A stretch of 64,000 nucleotides of DNA from Ulota crispa. Lineage: Eukaryota > Streptophyta > Bryopsida > Orthotrichales > Orthotrichaceae. The notes under the pieces are model-generated. The model was not told the origin of the DNA. It worked only from the letters and a program-made list of their open reading frames with translations, and ran no database searches. The position numbers and the translations under genes are program-made. The DNA lies in contig OY987249.1 in the NCBI GenBank assembly GCA_963920765.1, forward strand, positions 2,761,230 to 2,825,229. The letters run 5' to 3'. Below are positions 26,252-38,179 of this stretch, one piece after another. How positions within the stretch are numbered: position 1 is the first letter of the stretch; each line of letters starts with the position of its first letter.

Positions 26252-26671
26252 CTCCCTCTTTCCCTCTAAAAATGTCTAAAAAGCTTCCTTGCAAAGGATT
26301 AATTGTGTTTTTAGTCTTTGTGCTAGTGACACATGCATTCTAGAATCAATATACCTTCTACCAAGTGTATGCAAAATCTCCAGCTTAGATGTTGCCATTT
26401 GGGCACCCAAATTCCATGCAAAAAGTACCATATTTGAGCATGTTGTGAGCTCTTCATTATTGATAATTTAAAGATTAGAAGCAACAATAGTACTTCATAT
26501 GTGCAAAGTCAAGCTTGCTAGGAGAGGAATGCTCCCTAATCACTTAATTTGCCCCCATGAGATCATTGAACATGACAAACGCTTTCTCAGCATTTGAAAT
26601 CAGCAAAAGGGAGCTTTTTAGTGGTACAAGAAATGTAACTGATTCGGACGTTTTTAGAGGGACAGAGGGAG
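26252..26671. mobile_element. Stowaway-like MITE, 420 bp
   Basis: Ends CTCCCTCTTTCCCTCTAAAAA and TTTTTAGAGGGACAGAGGGAG, flanked by TA on both sides. CTCCCTC with TA is the Stowaway (Tc1/mariner) signature. Confidence 0.85.
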
Positions 26672-26673
26672 TA

Positions 26674-27201
26674 AGATTTTAACAAAATTTCGCGTGAACA
26701 AGTTTGACTGAACAAACTCCCTTGCTCCGAAACATGAAAAGTCAAGGTTGTTTGCGATAAGATGGTTCCATTACATATGATTTTTTTTGGTAAAGGATCG
26801 TCTTTCCCAATCATCGTCCTCGGAGTTTCCAACGAGTTTAAACTTTAAACGTTTACCCTGATTTCCATGAATATATATAAATATAAAGTTTGAGGGCGTA
26901 CCTTATCAAGGAGCAGTGTGGGGCCCTGGGCACGAAAGGTCTCCCGAGTGTCTCTGCCGGCTCAGGAATTGCGAGGCTCCCGCAGTTTACGTTGAAGCAG
27001 AATTTTATAGTATAAAATTTCTGTGGCCACCAGGCGAGTGCGGAGCTGTGTGTAGCGTTTGTGGTGAGCGTCGATTTCAATGGCTGCGGTGCAGGGGTGC
27101 TCCAGTACTCAACAGTGAAAGTTCTAGGGTTTTTTCTGTTTTTTTTAAGAGTATTTTCATAGTTGCTGGTGAGAACTAGGAGTAAAACCAGGGGGAAGTA
27201 A
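26674..27201. other. Intergenic stretch with a GC-richer island, possible lost exon
   Basis: The GC content rises at 26900-27170. The minus strand has an open 60-70-codon run ending at a donor-like AAGGTACGCC, but neither strand has a motif or partner exon. Not called as a gene. Confidence 0.3.
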
Positions 27202-27227
27202 GGGCATCCTCAATCCGGCTATGTTAA

Positions 27228-28442
27228 CCCCTCAAGGACTGAGCCATTTTTTCAGTGAAAATCACTCAAAACTGTCATTTTTGGGGGTTAGTAAGAAGGT
27301 AATTTTTTTTGAAAATTTGTAAAATCCAAAAGTAGGATCTTGCCCTAGACTGGATTAGGTACTTGTGAAAAAAAAATCAAGTCATTCCGGATGGACATGA
27401 GTGAGTTATTTACATCTAAAGTGAAAAGAAATTTTTTTTTCATGTTGCTGCAAATTTTCAAAAGCCTTTGGCCATTCTTACATGAAAATAATCGCTCTAC
27501 GCAACTTTGCGCTTTATTTGTCCCATGTAGGAGATCAAGTTAGCTATGTGTGGGAGAATTTTCAAATCAATTGGAACTACACAACACATAGGAAAAATCA
27601 GTAAGTAAAAAGAAGTAGAGAATGAGTCAAATCACTAAATTGTTAAGAATTTAAATATTAAAATGAAAAATAAAAATCCCAACAGTCATAATGTTGTGAT
27701 AAACAATTTACATCCTTTGGTTTTATTTTTTTCCAAAATTGTAAAAATTAAGTAAAATAAAGGACTTCAAAGTTTATTTTAGAGTAGAGAATCCATCACT
27801 GCTTGCAAACAGAAGCTCCTCATAACTTTCATATCATTGATTGAAATTGAATGATTCAAAGCTTATCACCTATAAAAAAATCTAAAGAACCAATTTCAAA
27901 TTTTAATTTAAAAAAATAAAATTTAAAGAAGTTTTTGGGCTGCCCAAGCGGGCAGTCCTCCCTTGCTTTTCAGATTTTCATGCATAACTTCATTACAAGG
28001 GATTTGGACCCAAGAAAGGGCAGTGAGTTTGGATGTTCCCAATGCCATTGCTGGTCATTAGAAAAAAAATTATAAAAAAATAAAAAAAAATAAAAGTCAA
28101 AAAATAAAAGTCAATTTTTGTTTCCAAAAATAATAATTAAATAATAATGTTTGATGTGGTGGCACTAATGCCATGTCATACTGCTGCAAATTGCTTATGT
28201 GGAAGTGTTGTGGAATTGTTCCCAAAGTTCCCATAGTTTTGGGGGAAGGGGCCCATTCTTGGGTCCAAATCCCTTGTAATGCTTCAATAATTGTCGGAAT
28301 GAGGAAAAACTTAGATGCCCGCGTAGATCTTTGAATTCCCCACCTTCAATAATAGTTTCAGAAAATCACACAAAGTAGTTTATCTAAAGGTACATGCCCT
28401 AACTCCCACCTGTCCCTCGAAGGGAAAACAGTCCTTTAGGGG
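27228..28442. mobile_element. TTAA-flanked element (piggyBac-like termini), 1.2 kb
   Basis: TTAA at 27224-27227 and 28443-28446; ends CCCCTCAAGGACTG and, inverted, CCCCTAAAGGACTG. Its right half is related to 333-1053 (GGAATGAGGAAAAA, ATCTTTGAATTCCCC). A CACTA-like MITE is inserted in it. Confidence 0.72.
27991..28281. mobile_element. CATTACAAGGG-family MITE nested in the TTAA element, 291 bp
   Basis: Inverted ends CATTACAAGGGATTTGGACC and GGTCCAAATCCCTTGTAATG, flanked by CTT on both sides. The surrounding sequence matches the uninterrupted relative at about 885-905, which fixes the insertion point. Close relative of 21728-22027. Confidence 0.82.
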
Positions 28443-29040
28443 TTAACACCCCTCCATTGGTATTGTAACGGTGAAGAACTCATAACATTGTTAAGCCGGT
28501 TTGATTCCTCCCCCTAGCTGTGGAGGAATATGCCTCCCATATACATGGGGGGAGGTTTTAGTTATAGTTTCTCAAAGCTCATTGGTCCTGGGACAAAGCT
28601 GACGAATGACACTGGTTGGGGGATCCTCATTTTTGGGGAGCTAGAGGGAACCTCCCACTGAAGGTTAACAATGTTATGCTGCAAACCTGCACCAATGCAT
28701 CTAAGAAGTGGCACGTGATTTTGGAGGGGACATCAAAACCTAGTCCACACCTATTACATTCAGCATTCTTAGAGAGGCCTTGAAACTCATCCCTATATTG
28801 CTATCAAAGCAATGATGACTACTTTACAAGCCAAAAATAGATTTTCAAGCTGGAAATAGAGATTATGCCAGAAACACCTAACAAAAGTTTGATAAAAACA
28901 ACATTTAGAGTCTTGCTACTTGTATGCAAGTTGGATAAGAGGAGCCAATATGCAGCCCACTTCGGACGAGGCCACGCGATGAAGGTCGCTAATTGTCATT
29001 AAGTGAGCCTGATGCCGGCTCTGGACTGAGGATGCCCTAA

Positions 29041-29448
29041 GGGCATCTTCAATCTAGAGGCGACAAACAGCCTTGAGCAGGTACGTAGAGAGCTCCATTG
29101 CAGAGCTTTCACCAAAGGTAGGCAAAACAGAGGTTGGAGTGACACAACGTAGATTTGGTAGCTAGAACTCTTTGACTAAATCTCGCCCACTATCAACATG
29201 AAATATTGGATTCTTTTGTGAAAACTGGTGTCTAGACATGTAGATGCTCTGACAAGCAGCATAGAGAGCGAGTTGACGGCCTCGCAAAGAACGTTGAAAC
29301 TAACGGGCGTGGCCAAGTTTTCGGTGACCCCTCCATCTCAATAGGGAACATGCCGGATGCATTAGATTGCGGTTACTATCAAAAAAACTAGACCCCATTG
29401 TGAAAGTACCAGTAGAGGCCTCTTAACCCACCTAGACTAAGGATGCTC
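29041..29448. mobile_element. Harbinger-like element adjoining the previous one, 408 bp
   Basis: Ends GGGCATCTTCAATCTAG and, inverted, GAGCATCCTTAGTCTAG. It starts directly after the TAA that closes 27202-29037; the base triplet on its right is TAC, perhaps a changed TAA. Confidence 0.65.
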
Positions 29449-29534
29449 TACAAGAAGGAAAAGGAATGGGCTTAGTTTAGTGCACATATGTCAATGTGGA
29501 ACCAGGGTTGAAAAGCTCGTGTTTTTTCAAACAA

Positions 29535-29687
29535 GGGTAATAGTTATAATTTGCCCCTTATTTTGTTGTTGTTCAATTGTATCCTCTTCCCCTCTCCCAG
29601 ATTGAAACAGGGTCTCTGAATCCAAATAGGAATTCAAAATGCTCAAAAATCAATCTCTCGATGATATATATCCAAAATCTCACATTA
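29535..29687. mobile_element. Partial GGGAATTG-family arm
   Basis: GTTGTTCAATTGTATCC, GGTCTCTGAATCCAAAT and GGAATTCAAAATGCTCAAA follow the right arm of 15588-16002 in order. The right terminus is missing; the next element starts at the break. Confidence 0.5.
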
Positions 29688-30016
29688 GGGGGTTTCAAAC
29701 ATAAAATCCGGCCTTTGAACTTCTCACCTCACAAGATCTCTGCTCATTAATTAGTGAATTGTTTTTGTTCCCTCGCACGCGCAAAGTCTGAGACACCCAT
29801 GAGTTTGTAGAAGTTTATGCAAAAGAAGTTTCGAGGTTTGAGGAAGTAGGTGAATGAGCCTTGCGAAGTCACAAAATTGAGTTTTTAAAATTCACTCCTT
29901 ACGTGGATCACGTTAGGAGTGAAGTCCAGAGGTGAGTCACCTTGTGGTGCATTAATAAATTCACAGTGGTGAATCGGGATGTGAGTCACTTGAAAAAGTT
30001 TAAGTTTGAAACCCCC
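29688..30016. mobile_element. GGGGGTTTCAAAC inverted-repeat element, 329 bp
   Basis: Ends GGGGGTTTCAAACATAAA and TTTAAGTTTGAAACCCCC, with TA on both sides. No relative was seen in this window. Confidence 0.6.
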
Positions 30017-31195
30017 TATTTTCTGGTGGGTGAATTCCACCCTCACTGACCCCACATCGACGTATGTGCAGTAAACTGAGCCAAAGGAAAGGGGGAAAAT
30101 AAAAGGTCTGCCTGGCTCCGGCTTTTGCGAGTAGGTTATCCTGTCCTGCAGTAGGAGCGGAGATCCGGAAAAGAGGATAGCCTCCTTCTGCTTCTAGGCC
30201 AGGCTAGGTCAGGCTAGGTCATGAGTCTGGATTTGAGGGAGGAGTGCTCGTGGACCGCTGATGCAGCGTCGTAACAGCAAAATCAAGGAGAGCGATTACG
30301 TACCGGATTTAGTAAGTGGGCTCCACCTAAGACCCCAAGTGGAAGCTCAAGCAAGTTTTAACCCGTGGACATCTGTTGTGGTGGTTTTCTGGAGCAAAAG
30401 CGCAGGGGGGGACGTCTAGCTCTGACGTCACGGGGGGGGGGGCTTTTTTTCAGATGGGGGCTAGTTCCGTGCTTGGCTGTGAATTCTGTGATGGTTCTTT
30501 TCTCTCCATCTTTCGTCCAGCGCTCTCGGATCCTTGTGACGTCGAGACAAACAACTTTCCGAGGTGGGCTCCTACGATTCCACGATCCGACGATCCAAAT
30601 GCGGACCTGTACTTTGGAATCTGCAAGTGGGTGGGTAGGCGATTTACGGACGAGGGTCTCTTGTAGGCGTGAATATTCTTAACCTACTTGCACGCCAGGC
30701 TAAGCTGACGATGCCGGCGCTTCTTTCTGATGCTGAGGCAGATTAATAAGTTAAGCCTATTCAACAGCACCGTGGCAGCTTGCCGGGGAACACCATCCTC
30801 ACTATCTGGCTTCTTCTCTCGTCTTTTCATCTTGCTGAGCAAGCATCGCCACCGCAAACGCAACAACAATCGTCTGTTGCGGGAAGGGAGAACTTCTGAG
30901 CTCCACAACATCCATGTCAAACTCTTTCACGATTTCTTGGGCAACATTACAAGCTTCCGTCCACGCCATTTTCAAGTTTGTTTCCGTCCCAGCTCTTGCA
31001 ATAACTTTATCCTTTGATAATGGAGGAAGTATTCTCCTTCATGACATCATTGATGATGTAAAAGCGATTAGACAAGGCTTTACAAAGGAGTATTGCACGG
31101 ATTGGAGTGGGACGGAAAGGCAACATTCTCGCAACTACACTCTGGAAAACCCTTTTTCTATTCCTGGTCACGTTGGTGCGGTGACAATGCTCATA
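30017..31195. other. GC-richer intergenic block
   Basis: No defensible gene. A G-run lies at 30431-30441. The stretch 30838-30990 (GCCACCGCAAACGCAACAAC) is related to the left part of the Harbinger-like element at 58836, so an eroded copy lies here. Confidence 0.4.
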
Positions 31196-31409
31196 GGATA
31201 CCTTTCCATGGGAAATCAGAACAAGAGGCCCATCCAAGTTGACCATGGGCAAAATTGAGAATTTTTTCTAAAATCTTCACAACAAGTAGAGCTTAGAAAG
31301 CAACCTCCAATTTTGGATTCAGGCCCTATACATATGTAGTTTGACTTTTACAGATTCGAAGGTTGGACGCCCAGGCCAGACCCCTCTAGCCCCCCATGGA
31401 AAGGTATCC
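31196..31409. mobile_element. Small inverted-repeat element, 214 bp
   Basis: Ends GGATACCTTTCCATGGG and CCCATGGAAAGGTATCC are perfect inverses; flanks ATA and TTA do not match exactly. Confidence 0.65.
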
Positions 31410-31463
31410 TTAGTGCTCCCTCTATTATAACATTCTAATTTCTGAACCCCACAAAATCCTTAA

Positions 31464-31770
31464 GGTAGGAACACCCATAAGCATTAGTGTCCCCATAACC
31501 GTCGCCTCTAAAATCTTGAAAAATTTGTGGAAGTAAATATATGTAATTACAAGGATGTACAACATGTGAACATGAAACCTTAGTGTTGGTTATGGATGCA
31601 ATGGCAGTTTGCTCTTTAAAAATTCACAACTTATTCTCTCAGTATCCAAATAATACATTTAAAAGTACCAACTCATTATTTGTTTGTTCCTAATAAGATC
31701 CTATACTAAATGTTTATTAATAGCCATCATGTTCAAAACCCTTAAACTCACGCTTATAGGTGCTCCTACC
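31464..31770. mobile_element. GGTAGG-family MITE with TTAA flanks, 307 bp
   Basis: Ends GGTAGGAACACCCATAAGC and GCTTATAGGTGCTCCTACC, with TTAA on both sides (31460-31463, 31771-31774). An inverted-orientation relative is at 49026-49337, sharing ATCTTG.AAAATTTGTGG and GATGTACAACATGTGAAC. Confidence 0.78.
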
Positions 31771-31774
31771 TTAA

Positions 31775-33778
31775 TTTAGCTATGGGCCATGCGGCAAGAT
31801 AGCAAAGCCACCAAAAGAAACATAAGATAATGATTTCCGAAAACCTGGTTCAGATTCTTGTGCGTTCGCCACTGGGAAGAAGAATGTTAGGTTTGTTGCC
31901 GCTGCAGAGTCATCCGTTCTTCACCGCCGACTGAGATCATCAGAGCCCATTTACAACGTTCCCAGCCATTCTTTTTAAAATTGGTGGCTCCAAAATTTGG
32001 CATGCCGGGCTGAAAGATCCCAGTACAAAACCCCAGCATGCAAAAATAGAAGATTCTACAGTATCCGGGGATATGAATAGGTTGAATCGACCAATTCTGG
32101 CAAGTTGTACTTAATGTGTTTGGTGTTATTTCAGTAGCTGCAGTACGGTTTTTAGCAGATACATATCATAGATTCAACAATTTTTTTAAAAAGTTGACTA
32201 AATATCACACTTCTTCAATCTCGTATAGGCTTGTAGACCGAAGCATAAGTTTACTAGATTTGTCAAAACCTGGCAATGTTTATCCTAAAGAAGAAGGGTA
32301 GTGGGAACGCACCTACTCACCCTGGCCTCCAACAGACGGCGTAATCCTAACTGAATATGTCAGAGCGGTGCAGAAGGGAAGTCATGTGCCCGGCAGTAGA
32401 TATTGCCTGCTTTGACTCCGACTGACGGTCATAGCGTGAAAATTCATGGTGGATTGAGATATTGCAATATCAGAGGTGGGAGTGGTTCAAATGCTTTAAA
32501 AACTTACTGCTAAGCTTAATTCTGCTGTCATGACTCATGAGTATTAAGCAGAGGCGTCATAAACTCAGATAGTTGCTGGATGCAGATCACTGACAGGTTT
32601 CTCGTAATTGACGGATTAAAGCAGGCACGCAAACGCAGAAGAGGGCGAACAGACAGCTGCATTTACTTACAGGTGCGGCCCCCAAAGCAGTATGCCAGGC
32701 TCCCTTGATTTCTCGTGCCCATGTTCGTACAACTGCTACCATGAACTCACTCTGCGTTACTGCAGTAGTAGCAGCGGCAGTCTCAGCCACACGAATTTTC
32801 TGCAATTAATTGAGCATTTCCGGGGTGAGTAGACTGTGAGTTCGGTTCGGCACTAGCTAGGGGTTGTGAATGCATCTGCAGAATCCAGTGACCTCGATCA
32901 GGACACTACTGACACAAGAAGTTTGAAAGAGGCATCAAGTTAAACAAGACTTATTATGATGATCCATTTCTACGTTCATTCATTGAATCTGTCCTTGCTT
33001 CCGCAAAAGAAGCAACTTGCAGAGCGTCCATACGGTTAGTGCAGGAGCCGTTCGCAGATGCCAAGTGGAGACTTTGCAGTGGCTGATTGAGAATCTGATA
33101 GATTGCAAAGGCAGCTAGTGGTGAAAAGGACAACAGTAAGTGCGTTCAAAACAGTTACACGTACAGTTGTAGATCTATTGCGTGAAAGAAAGCACATTGT
33201 GCGTCAAACTGAAGAAAGAACCAATTCGCTGGACTAACTAAAGTGGCAGGGATTAAAGTGCGCAATCATAGCAACATGTGGCTCTTCATGGCGACAATAT
33301 CTGGAGACTAATGATTCTTCCATACATGGTTGTAGTTGCATATGTGGAAGAACAAGCGTACCGGCCGTGAACCAAGAGAGATGCATGGGCGAAGAAACGA
33401 AGTTTGCAAACTAGAGTCAATTGTTCCTCAAACCATAGCGCTGGCTGCAGGGGTGGAGATTGGGTTCATTGATGTCATCGTACGCCATGACTCATTTGCT
33501 ACCACCCATGTCCAATCATGTTAAAGATAATAAGATTCGCCCCCATCTACATCAATACTAGCACGGCCAGTTGGAACAAGGCTGACCTTGCAGGCGATGA
33601 AGACTGGGTACCAGTCTACCAGCGAAAAAGAAAAAGAACAAAGCTACAGGGGTGATAATGAAAAAGGAGCAACTAGTATTGAGATAAAGAATTATGTGCA
33701 CTGAATCTGGTGTAGGCTACCATTTTTTTTAATGTATTATTTACAGGCACTCACCATGGTAACCTACGAAATAACAGT
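31775..33778. other. Intergenic DNA 3' of the glycosyltransferase
   Basis: Moderate GC content and, apart from the exon candidate at 32671-32799, no coding signal. The 3' untranslated region of the glycosyltransferase probably begins at its right edge. Confidence 0.4.
32671..32799 (-). CDS. Candidate internal exon (43 codons), gene not identified
   Basis: The minus strand shows an acceptor TTAATTGCAG, 43 open codons (KIRVAETAAATTAVTQSEF, then MVAVVRTWAREIKGAWHTA) and a good donor GTAAGTAA. The peptide looks like an amphipathic helix-rich protein segment, but I recognise no family and could not place neighbouring exons. It lies 3' of the glycosyltransferase stop, so it could instead be a spliced exon of that gene's 3' untranslated region. 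Confidence 0.35.
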
Positions 33779-36700
33779 CTAAGATACTCTTCCAAATGAG
33801 AGAAGGCATTGTCTAGGAGCTCGCCAGTACACTCTCTGGTGACGCTTTAATTGAGGTGATAAGAGAGTAAATCGTTTCCAATCCTGCATTGTGAGGCGTA
33901 AGTCATGTAGCTTACGCTGAAGCCCTGTACAGCAATTGGCATGCATTGTACATACCTGCTCCAAGTCCTTGCTAACCTGGTGACAGAGCAACCTACATGT
34001 TAGAATTTCACAGAGAAAAGGGTTACCGAACTTCTTACACAAGACATTCTTGTCCGGGAAAACAAAGCCTTCAAACCACTTTATGAACAAGTAGGGGCTG
34101 AACTCACAGCGTTGAGGTTTGGATGGTGCACGTTCACCAGACACCAACAAACGAGATCAGGAGATTACAGCAGAACTAGACTCGGCAAGCTAAAGTGCTA
34201 GAAACAAAAATGTTCACTCTATATAATTGTTCACAGCAACCTCAACTACGGTGAAATCTAAATCAAAGAGTTCAGAGGTGTTCGTACCTGACAAAATCCA
34301 CTAAAGAAAAGTGTGTCCAGGAAACGAAACTGTAGACCGATGTCCAGAAAGTCTTGATCGGTCTTGATCAGATTAAGAACATCCTGGTCATGCAAACCTG
34401 GATAGTCTAGCCTGGACATGTACCAGTATTTGTAAAAATCAATGGTACGTTTGTTGGACCGTGCAAACAGAAAACCTCCGTTTGGCAGATTATTTAAGTC
34501 TTCAGGCGCGCCTGTGTAAACGTCGCTTGCTATTTGAAAGTCCGCAGTTTTATCGAATCGAGGAAAGGGATCACGGAACCACATCACATCTGCATCCTGC
34601 GAAAAGACAAACTGCTGTTCAGCTAAGGAAGTAACACTGTTACATGAAAAGCTTAGGTTGGCTTCATGAATCATGCGTTATTATTATACAATTTCTAAAG
34701 TCTATGGCACCTGGAGTTGAATGACAAAGAAATCAAAACGCAATGACCCTCAGGACCACGGGTTTGTGCAGAATTTTAAAGAGAAAAACTTGAAGGTCCG
34801 GGGAAAGGAGCAATCAGGACAAACAGAAAATTCTAGAAATCCCTATTGTAGATAAAGCAGAACCCATGGTCCTTGATTCTGTTCCTCATTTGTAAGCCAA
34901 ATAAATGTCTACTAAAACCATACGGATGGATTTGGAAAAGTGTGATTTATCAACCGTGGTTGCTCAAATACTGACAAAATGAGGACAGTCAATTCTCAAA
35001 ACCTTGCATCCACGTAAACAAGGCAGACAGGAAAATCGGTAACCCTTACAATTCCAAGCTATGCAAAGCATCTCTCAAGCTACAATGAAGAATCACACAA
35101 ATGTGAGTACAGCGCTGAAGTCCAATACCGTAAATAAAAAGCTGTACCCCATCTCGAGAATGTGTTTGAGAAAATAGATCCTCCTCCACATCATTCTCAA
35201 GTAATCCTTGGTCATGAAAAACTTCTCTCCAGAAAAGTCAACACCTTCGGTCTTCAACATGTAGCAGAGAGTATGCAATTCCCTACACCGATCATAAGCA
35301 ACTTGATCCAATACAACAACCACCAGATGGTCGAGAAGATGAATGATATCTTCTCCATTACGAAAACTTTCCATGAACAGATCTATCATAGTGTTAGGTT
35401 GCGCCCATGCTTGATTTAACGTTGTCACAATTATTGTCTTGTTAGGCATGGAAGCTCTCTTTAGAATGTCCTCCAAGCCTGGAAATTCAACATTATCCTG
35501 TAGCCAGAACCAAGCGGGGTGTCAGTAGTGAATGGCACGGAAGTCGGACCCCCTGCATTGTCATATTTCTTGTTTCCCTAGGGTATCCTGACTTCACTGT
35601 TGCTGCAGGAATTTCAAAATAATCTGTAGGTGCAGTCCAATGAGATGTTTCTCGAGAATCTTTAAACCTCAACAACAGTACGTCGACTTAAATTACAAAG
35701 CAGAGCTTCTTCGCGAGTCCTTAAAAGCTGCCCTTTTAAACACCTTGTCAATTACCCGGGCCAAAATGCAACACCGAGTTCGGTATTCGGTCTAAAGCCC
35801 CGATCCCCGAACAGCACATCAATAGGCAACTGGAGTAAGTCCCATTTCTTCCCGGCATGCATCACTACCGGAAAAAAAAAAAAAAAAAAAAAAACGACAG
35901 GCAGTGCAAAAAAAACCGACACTTTCCGTGGAAGGATCAGTGTGACACAAATCCATGCAAGGATGGAAAGAGCGATTCTCTACCATACTTTATTCTACTC
36001 AACAAGGAGCAAACCAGGAGATTGCAGTACTAAATCTCAACTCCATAATTTACAACCAATTCATCACAAAAGTTTCTCCCCAATCGATTTTCAACCAATT
36101 GAAGCAGTGGCGCATTTCAATACCAAAAAGGCATTCAATTACTATTAAAAAGACATTAAAGCATTGCCATTACAGTCTTAATCCGTTGATCAATTGAAGC
36201 AGCACCGAAACAGAGAATAACCAGCAGGCAAGCACTTCTTGATAAAAAATCACCAAAACGAGAACAATTTTTTCTCAAACACTATTAGATCTCTCAATTC
36301 TGATTCCATTTCACAAAATAAGTCTCAAAATCGCATGATTACTGCGTCTACAATATCAAATTAAAAGAATATCGACCTCAGGCATTCCCGACAGCAATAC
36401 CGATCAGCAATACCGATCAGCAATCACAAATTAAAGAAAACAAGAAGAAAAACGATATTAAAAAGACATTAAAGCATTGCCATTGCCATTACAGTGTTAA
36501 TCCATCGATCATTTGAAGCAGCACCGAAACAGAGAATAACCAGCAGGCAAGCACTTATTGATGAAAAATCACCAAAACGAGGGCAATTTTTTCTCAAACA
36601 CTCTTAAATCCCTCAATTCCGGTCCATTTCACAAAATAAATCTCAAAATCGCATCATCCCTGCGTCTACAATATCAAATTACCAGAATATCGACCTCAGG

Positions 36701-36977
36701 CATTCCCGACAGCAATACCGATCAGCAATCACATATTAAAGAAAAACGATCAGCTATGACTTACATTGTCACCAAGGTCGTCTCTCGTCCTCCACGGCGG
36801 AACATGCCGAACGCGACCTTCAACCGACTTACTCTTACCGACAAGAGAAGAATCCAATCCGCGCATAATATTGCTCTGAAACCACGGTGCGAAGGCCACG
36901 AGCATCACGGCGGAGCACGCGAGCGACGCGATCGTACACCAAGCTATATTTGCCCTCCTCATCTTCGCCAATCGCAT
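33779..36977 (-). CDS. GT77/DUF271-type glycosyltransferase (nucleotide-diphospho-sugar transferase), 362 aa
   Basis: Predicted Golgi type II membrane enzyme that moves a sugar from a nucleotide donor onto a wall glycan or glycoprotein. Coding exons in transcript order are 36977-36765, 35497-35129, 34596-34288 and 33976-33779; all junctions are phase 0 with GT-AG introns of 1267, 532 and 311 bp. Residues 1-8 are basic and about 9-30 hydrophobic, giving a signal anchor. The catalytic domain runs from about residue 72 (EFPGLEDILKRASMPNKTII, TTLNQAWAQPNTM) through FFMTKDYLRMMWRRIYFLKH to DADVMWFRDPF at residues 195-205, whose D-A-D is the metal/nucleotide-binding DxD motif. Then come the DVYTGAPEDLNNLPNGGF and VCTMHANCCTGLQRKLHDL segments and a terminal YWRAPRQC, all family-typical. 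The start is the first ATG after an in-frame stop. Family membership is confident; the exact substrate is not readable. It resembles the At4g15970-like clade. Confidence 0.9.
36144..36764. repeat. Tandem duplication (about 313 bp unit) in intron 1 of the glycosyltransferase
   Basis: Two adjacent copies, 36144-36456 and 36457-36764, share long segments (for example AGCAGCACCGAAACAGAG and ATCGACCTCAGGCATTCC) with scattered differences and small indels. The second copy runs up to the first 5' splice site. The first copy also repeats a short CAATACCGATCAG unit. Confidence 0.9.
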
Positions 36978-37467
36978 GTCATCACTGGCTGGATCATCTA
37001 CTCTCTCCTAAACCCTAAGACGTCAAAGTCCTCCATCCTGGTGTCAATTGACTGCTAATAAGCTTAATCCATAGCTGTTTCTTCTAATCCATAGCTGTAG
37101 TTTCTTCTCGATGCATCTACAAGGAGGTAATCTTGCGAACGGGGAAAGTTTGCTGGTCATGGCCTGCTGTCTCCGACACCTCCGCCATCGCTGCAGCCTC
37201 ATGCGCTCTAAAAGCTTACTCAAACATCGCCATGGAGCAGCAGAACGGGAAGGTTTCCAGGATGGATGAATATATTTGTTCATCCATGTGGATGATAAAG
37301 TACATTCTTGGTTCAGATAAATCTGTTCGTCGTGTGTATTTTCTGCTTGGCCACAAGTCGGACAGCTTTGCTATTGGATACGGGAACTGGGCATTCGTGT
37401 TTCCAAATTAAGGAGTAAGTATTGCTATATAAACCTTCTTGGATTGGATAAGGACTTATTTTAATAA

Positions 37468-38161
37468 GGGAAAAATTCATGGATAACCCTGAAGTTTGCA
37501 AATAATTTCACAGATAAGGTAACCGCACCCATACCTGAGCGTTTAAGGGTTTAGGGTACTCCAGAGTCTTGGAAAATTCAGGAATTTTTTTTGTAGGGTT
37601 AGCCTTTCAACAAGCTATTTTGAAATGTAATTTTTGTGGAAAAAAGTATTGTAGATTATTTTATATTAAAGGGCAAAGTGCAGCTTGTAGGGTCCCTATT
37701 AGCAGCTCTAGAGTATCCTTGAAACTACTTGGATGTGTTCCTATACATGTGCTTGGTGGTCTCAATCCCAACCATCTCACATCAACTTAGCAAGTGACAT
37801 TCACTGCTCCACTTTGGGTTCACAGTGAGTGGTGAACACCTCAAAAGTAGGGCTCCACTTTAGGGGCTGACCATGTATGGGTGCTGTTACCTTATTCTTG
37901 CTTTTTAAGAAATTTCACAGATACCCTTGGACCAAATTTTCAAGCAATTTTTTTTGTTGTGCATGTCACTTTCCTTGTTCCTTGTGCACTTGCGTAATAA
38001 GAAAGAAGTAATGTGTGCACAAAAGAAGAAGGGAAGTGACATGCACAACAACAAAAAAAAGTTTGAAAATTTTGGTCCAAGGGTATTTGTGAAATTTCTG
38101 AAAAATCAAGGGTAAAATTGAAATCATTGCAAACTTCAGGGATATCCATGAAATTTTTCCG
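37468..38161. mobile_element. Foldback element with 8-bp target duplication, 694 bp
   Basis: Flanks TTTAATAA (37460-37467, 38162-38169); ends GGGAAAAATTCATGGATA and, inverted, CGGAAAAATTTCATGGATA. The central part is a second strong palindrome (ACCAAATTTTCAA, GTGCATGTCACTTCC arms). An 8-bp duplication suits hAT or Mutator-like elements. Confidence 0.78.
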
Positions 38162-38179
38162 TTTAATAATATGATCTTA

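Larger units (their letters stand above)
27202..29037. mobile_element. Harbinger-like element, 1.84 kb, with nested insertions
   Basis: Ends GGGCATCCTCAATCCGGC and, inverted, GGGCATCCTCAGTCCAGAGC, flanked by TAA (27199-27201, 29038-29040). It holds the TTAA element 27228-28442. A weak inverted pair (CATAACATTGTTAA, about 28481 and 28660-28680) lies in its own right part. No transposase. Confidence 0.75.

Noticed and set aside
26587-27179. Frames of 75-87 codons suggesting a small gene
   Set aside because: One overlaps the Stowaway-like MITE, and the others lack start context, motifs and partner exons.
30365-31258. Plus- and minus-strand frames up to 114 codons
   Set aside because: Composition-driven; no splice sites or motifs, and part of the region is an eroded transposon copy.
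33977-34150. Upstream part of the open frame preceding glycosyltransferase exon 4
   Set aside because: Family members run directly from the FFSGFCQ segment to SKDLxxVCTMHANCC, so this part is intron 3.
35093-35129. Extension of glycosyltransferase exon 2 through the open frame to 35093
   Set aside because: The family continues FT-DADVMWF, which requires splicing at the ACG/GTATTG donor at 35129.
37013-37020. AAACCCTAA, telomere-like motif
   Set aside because: A single unit, not an array.
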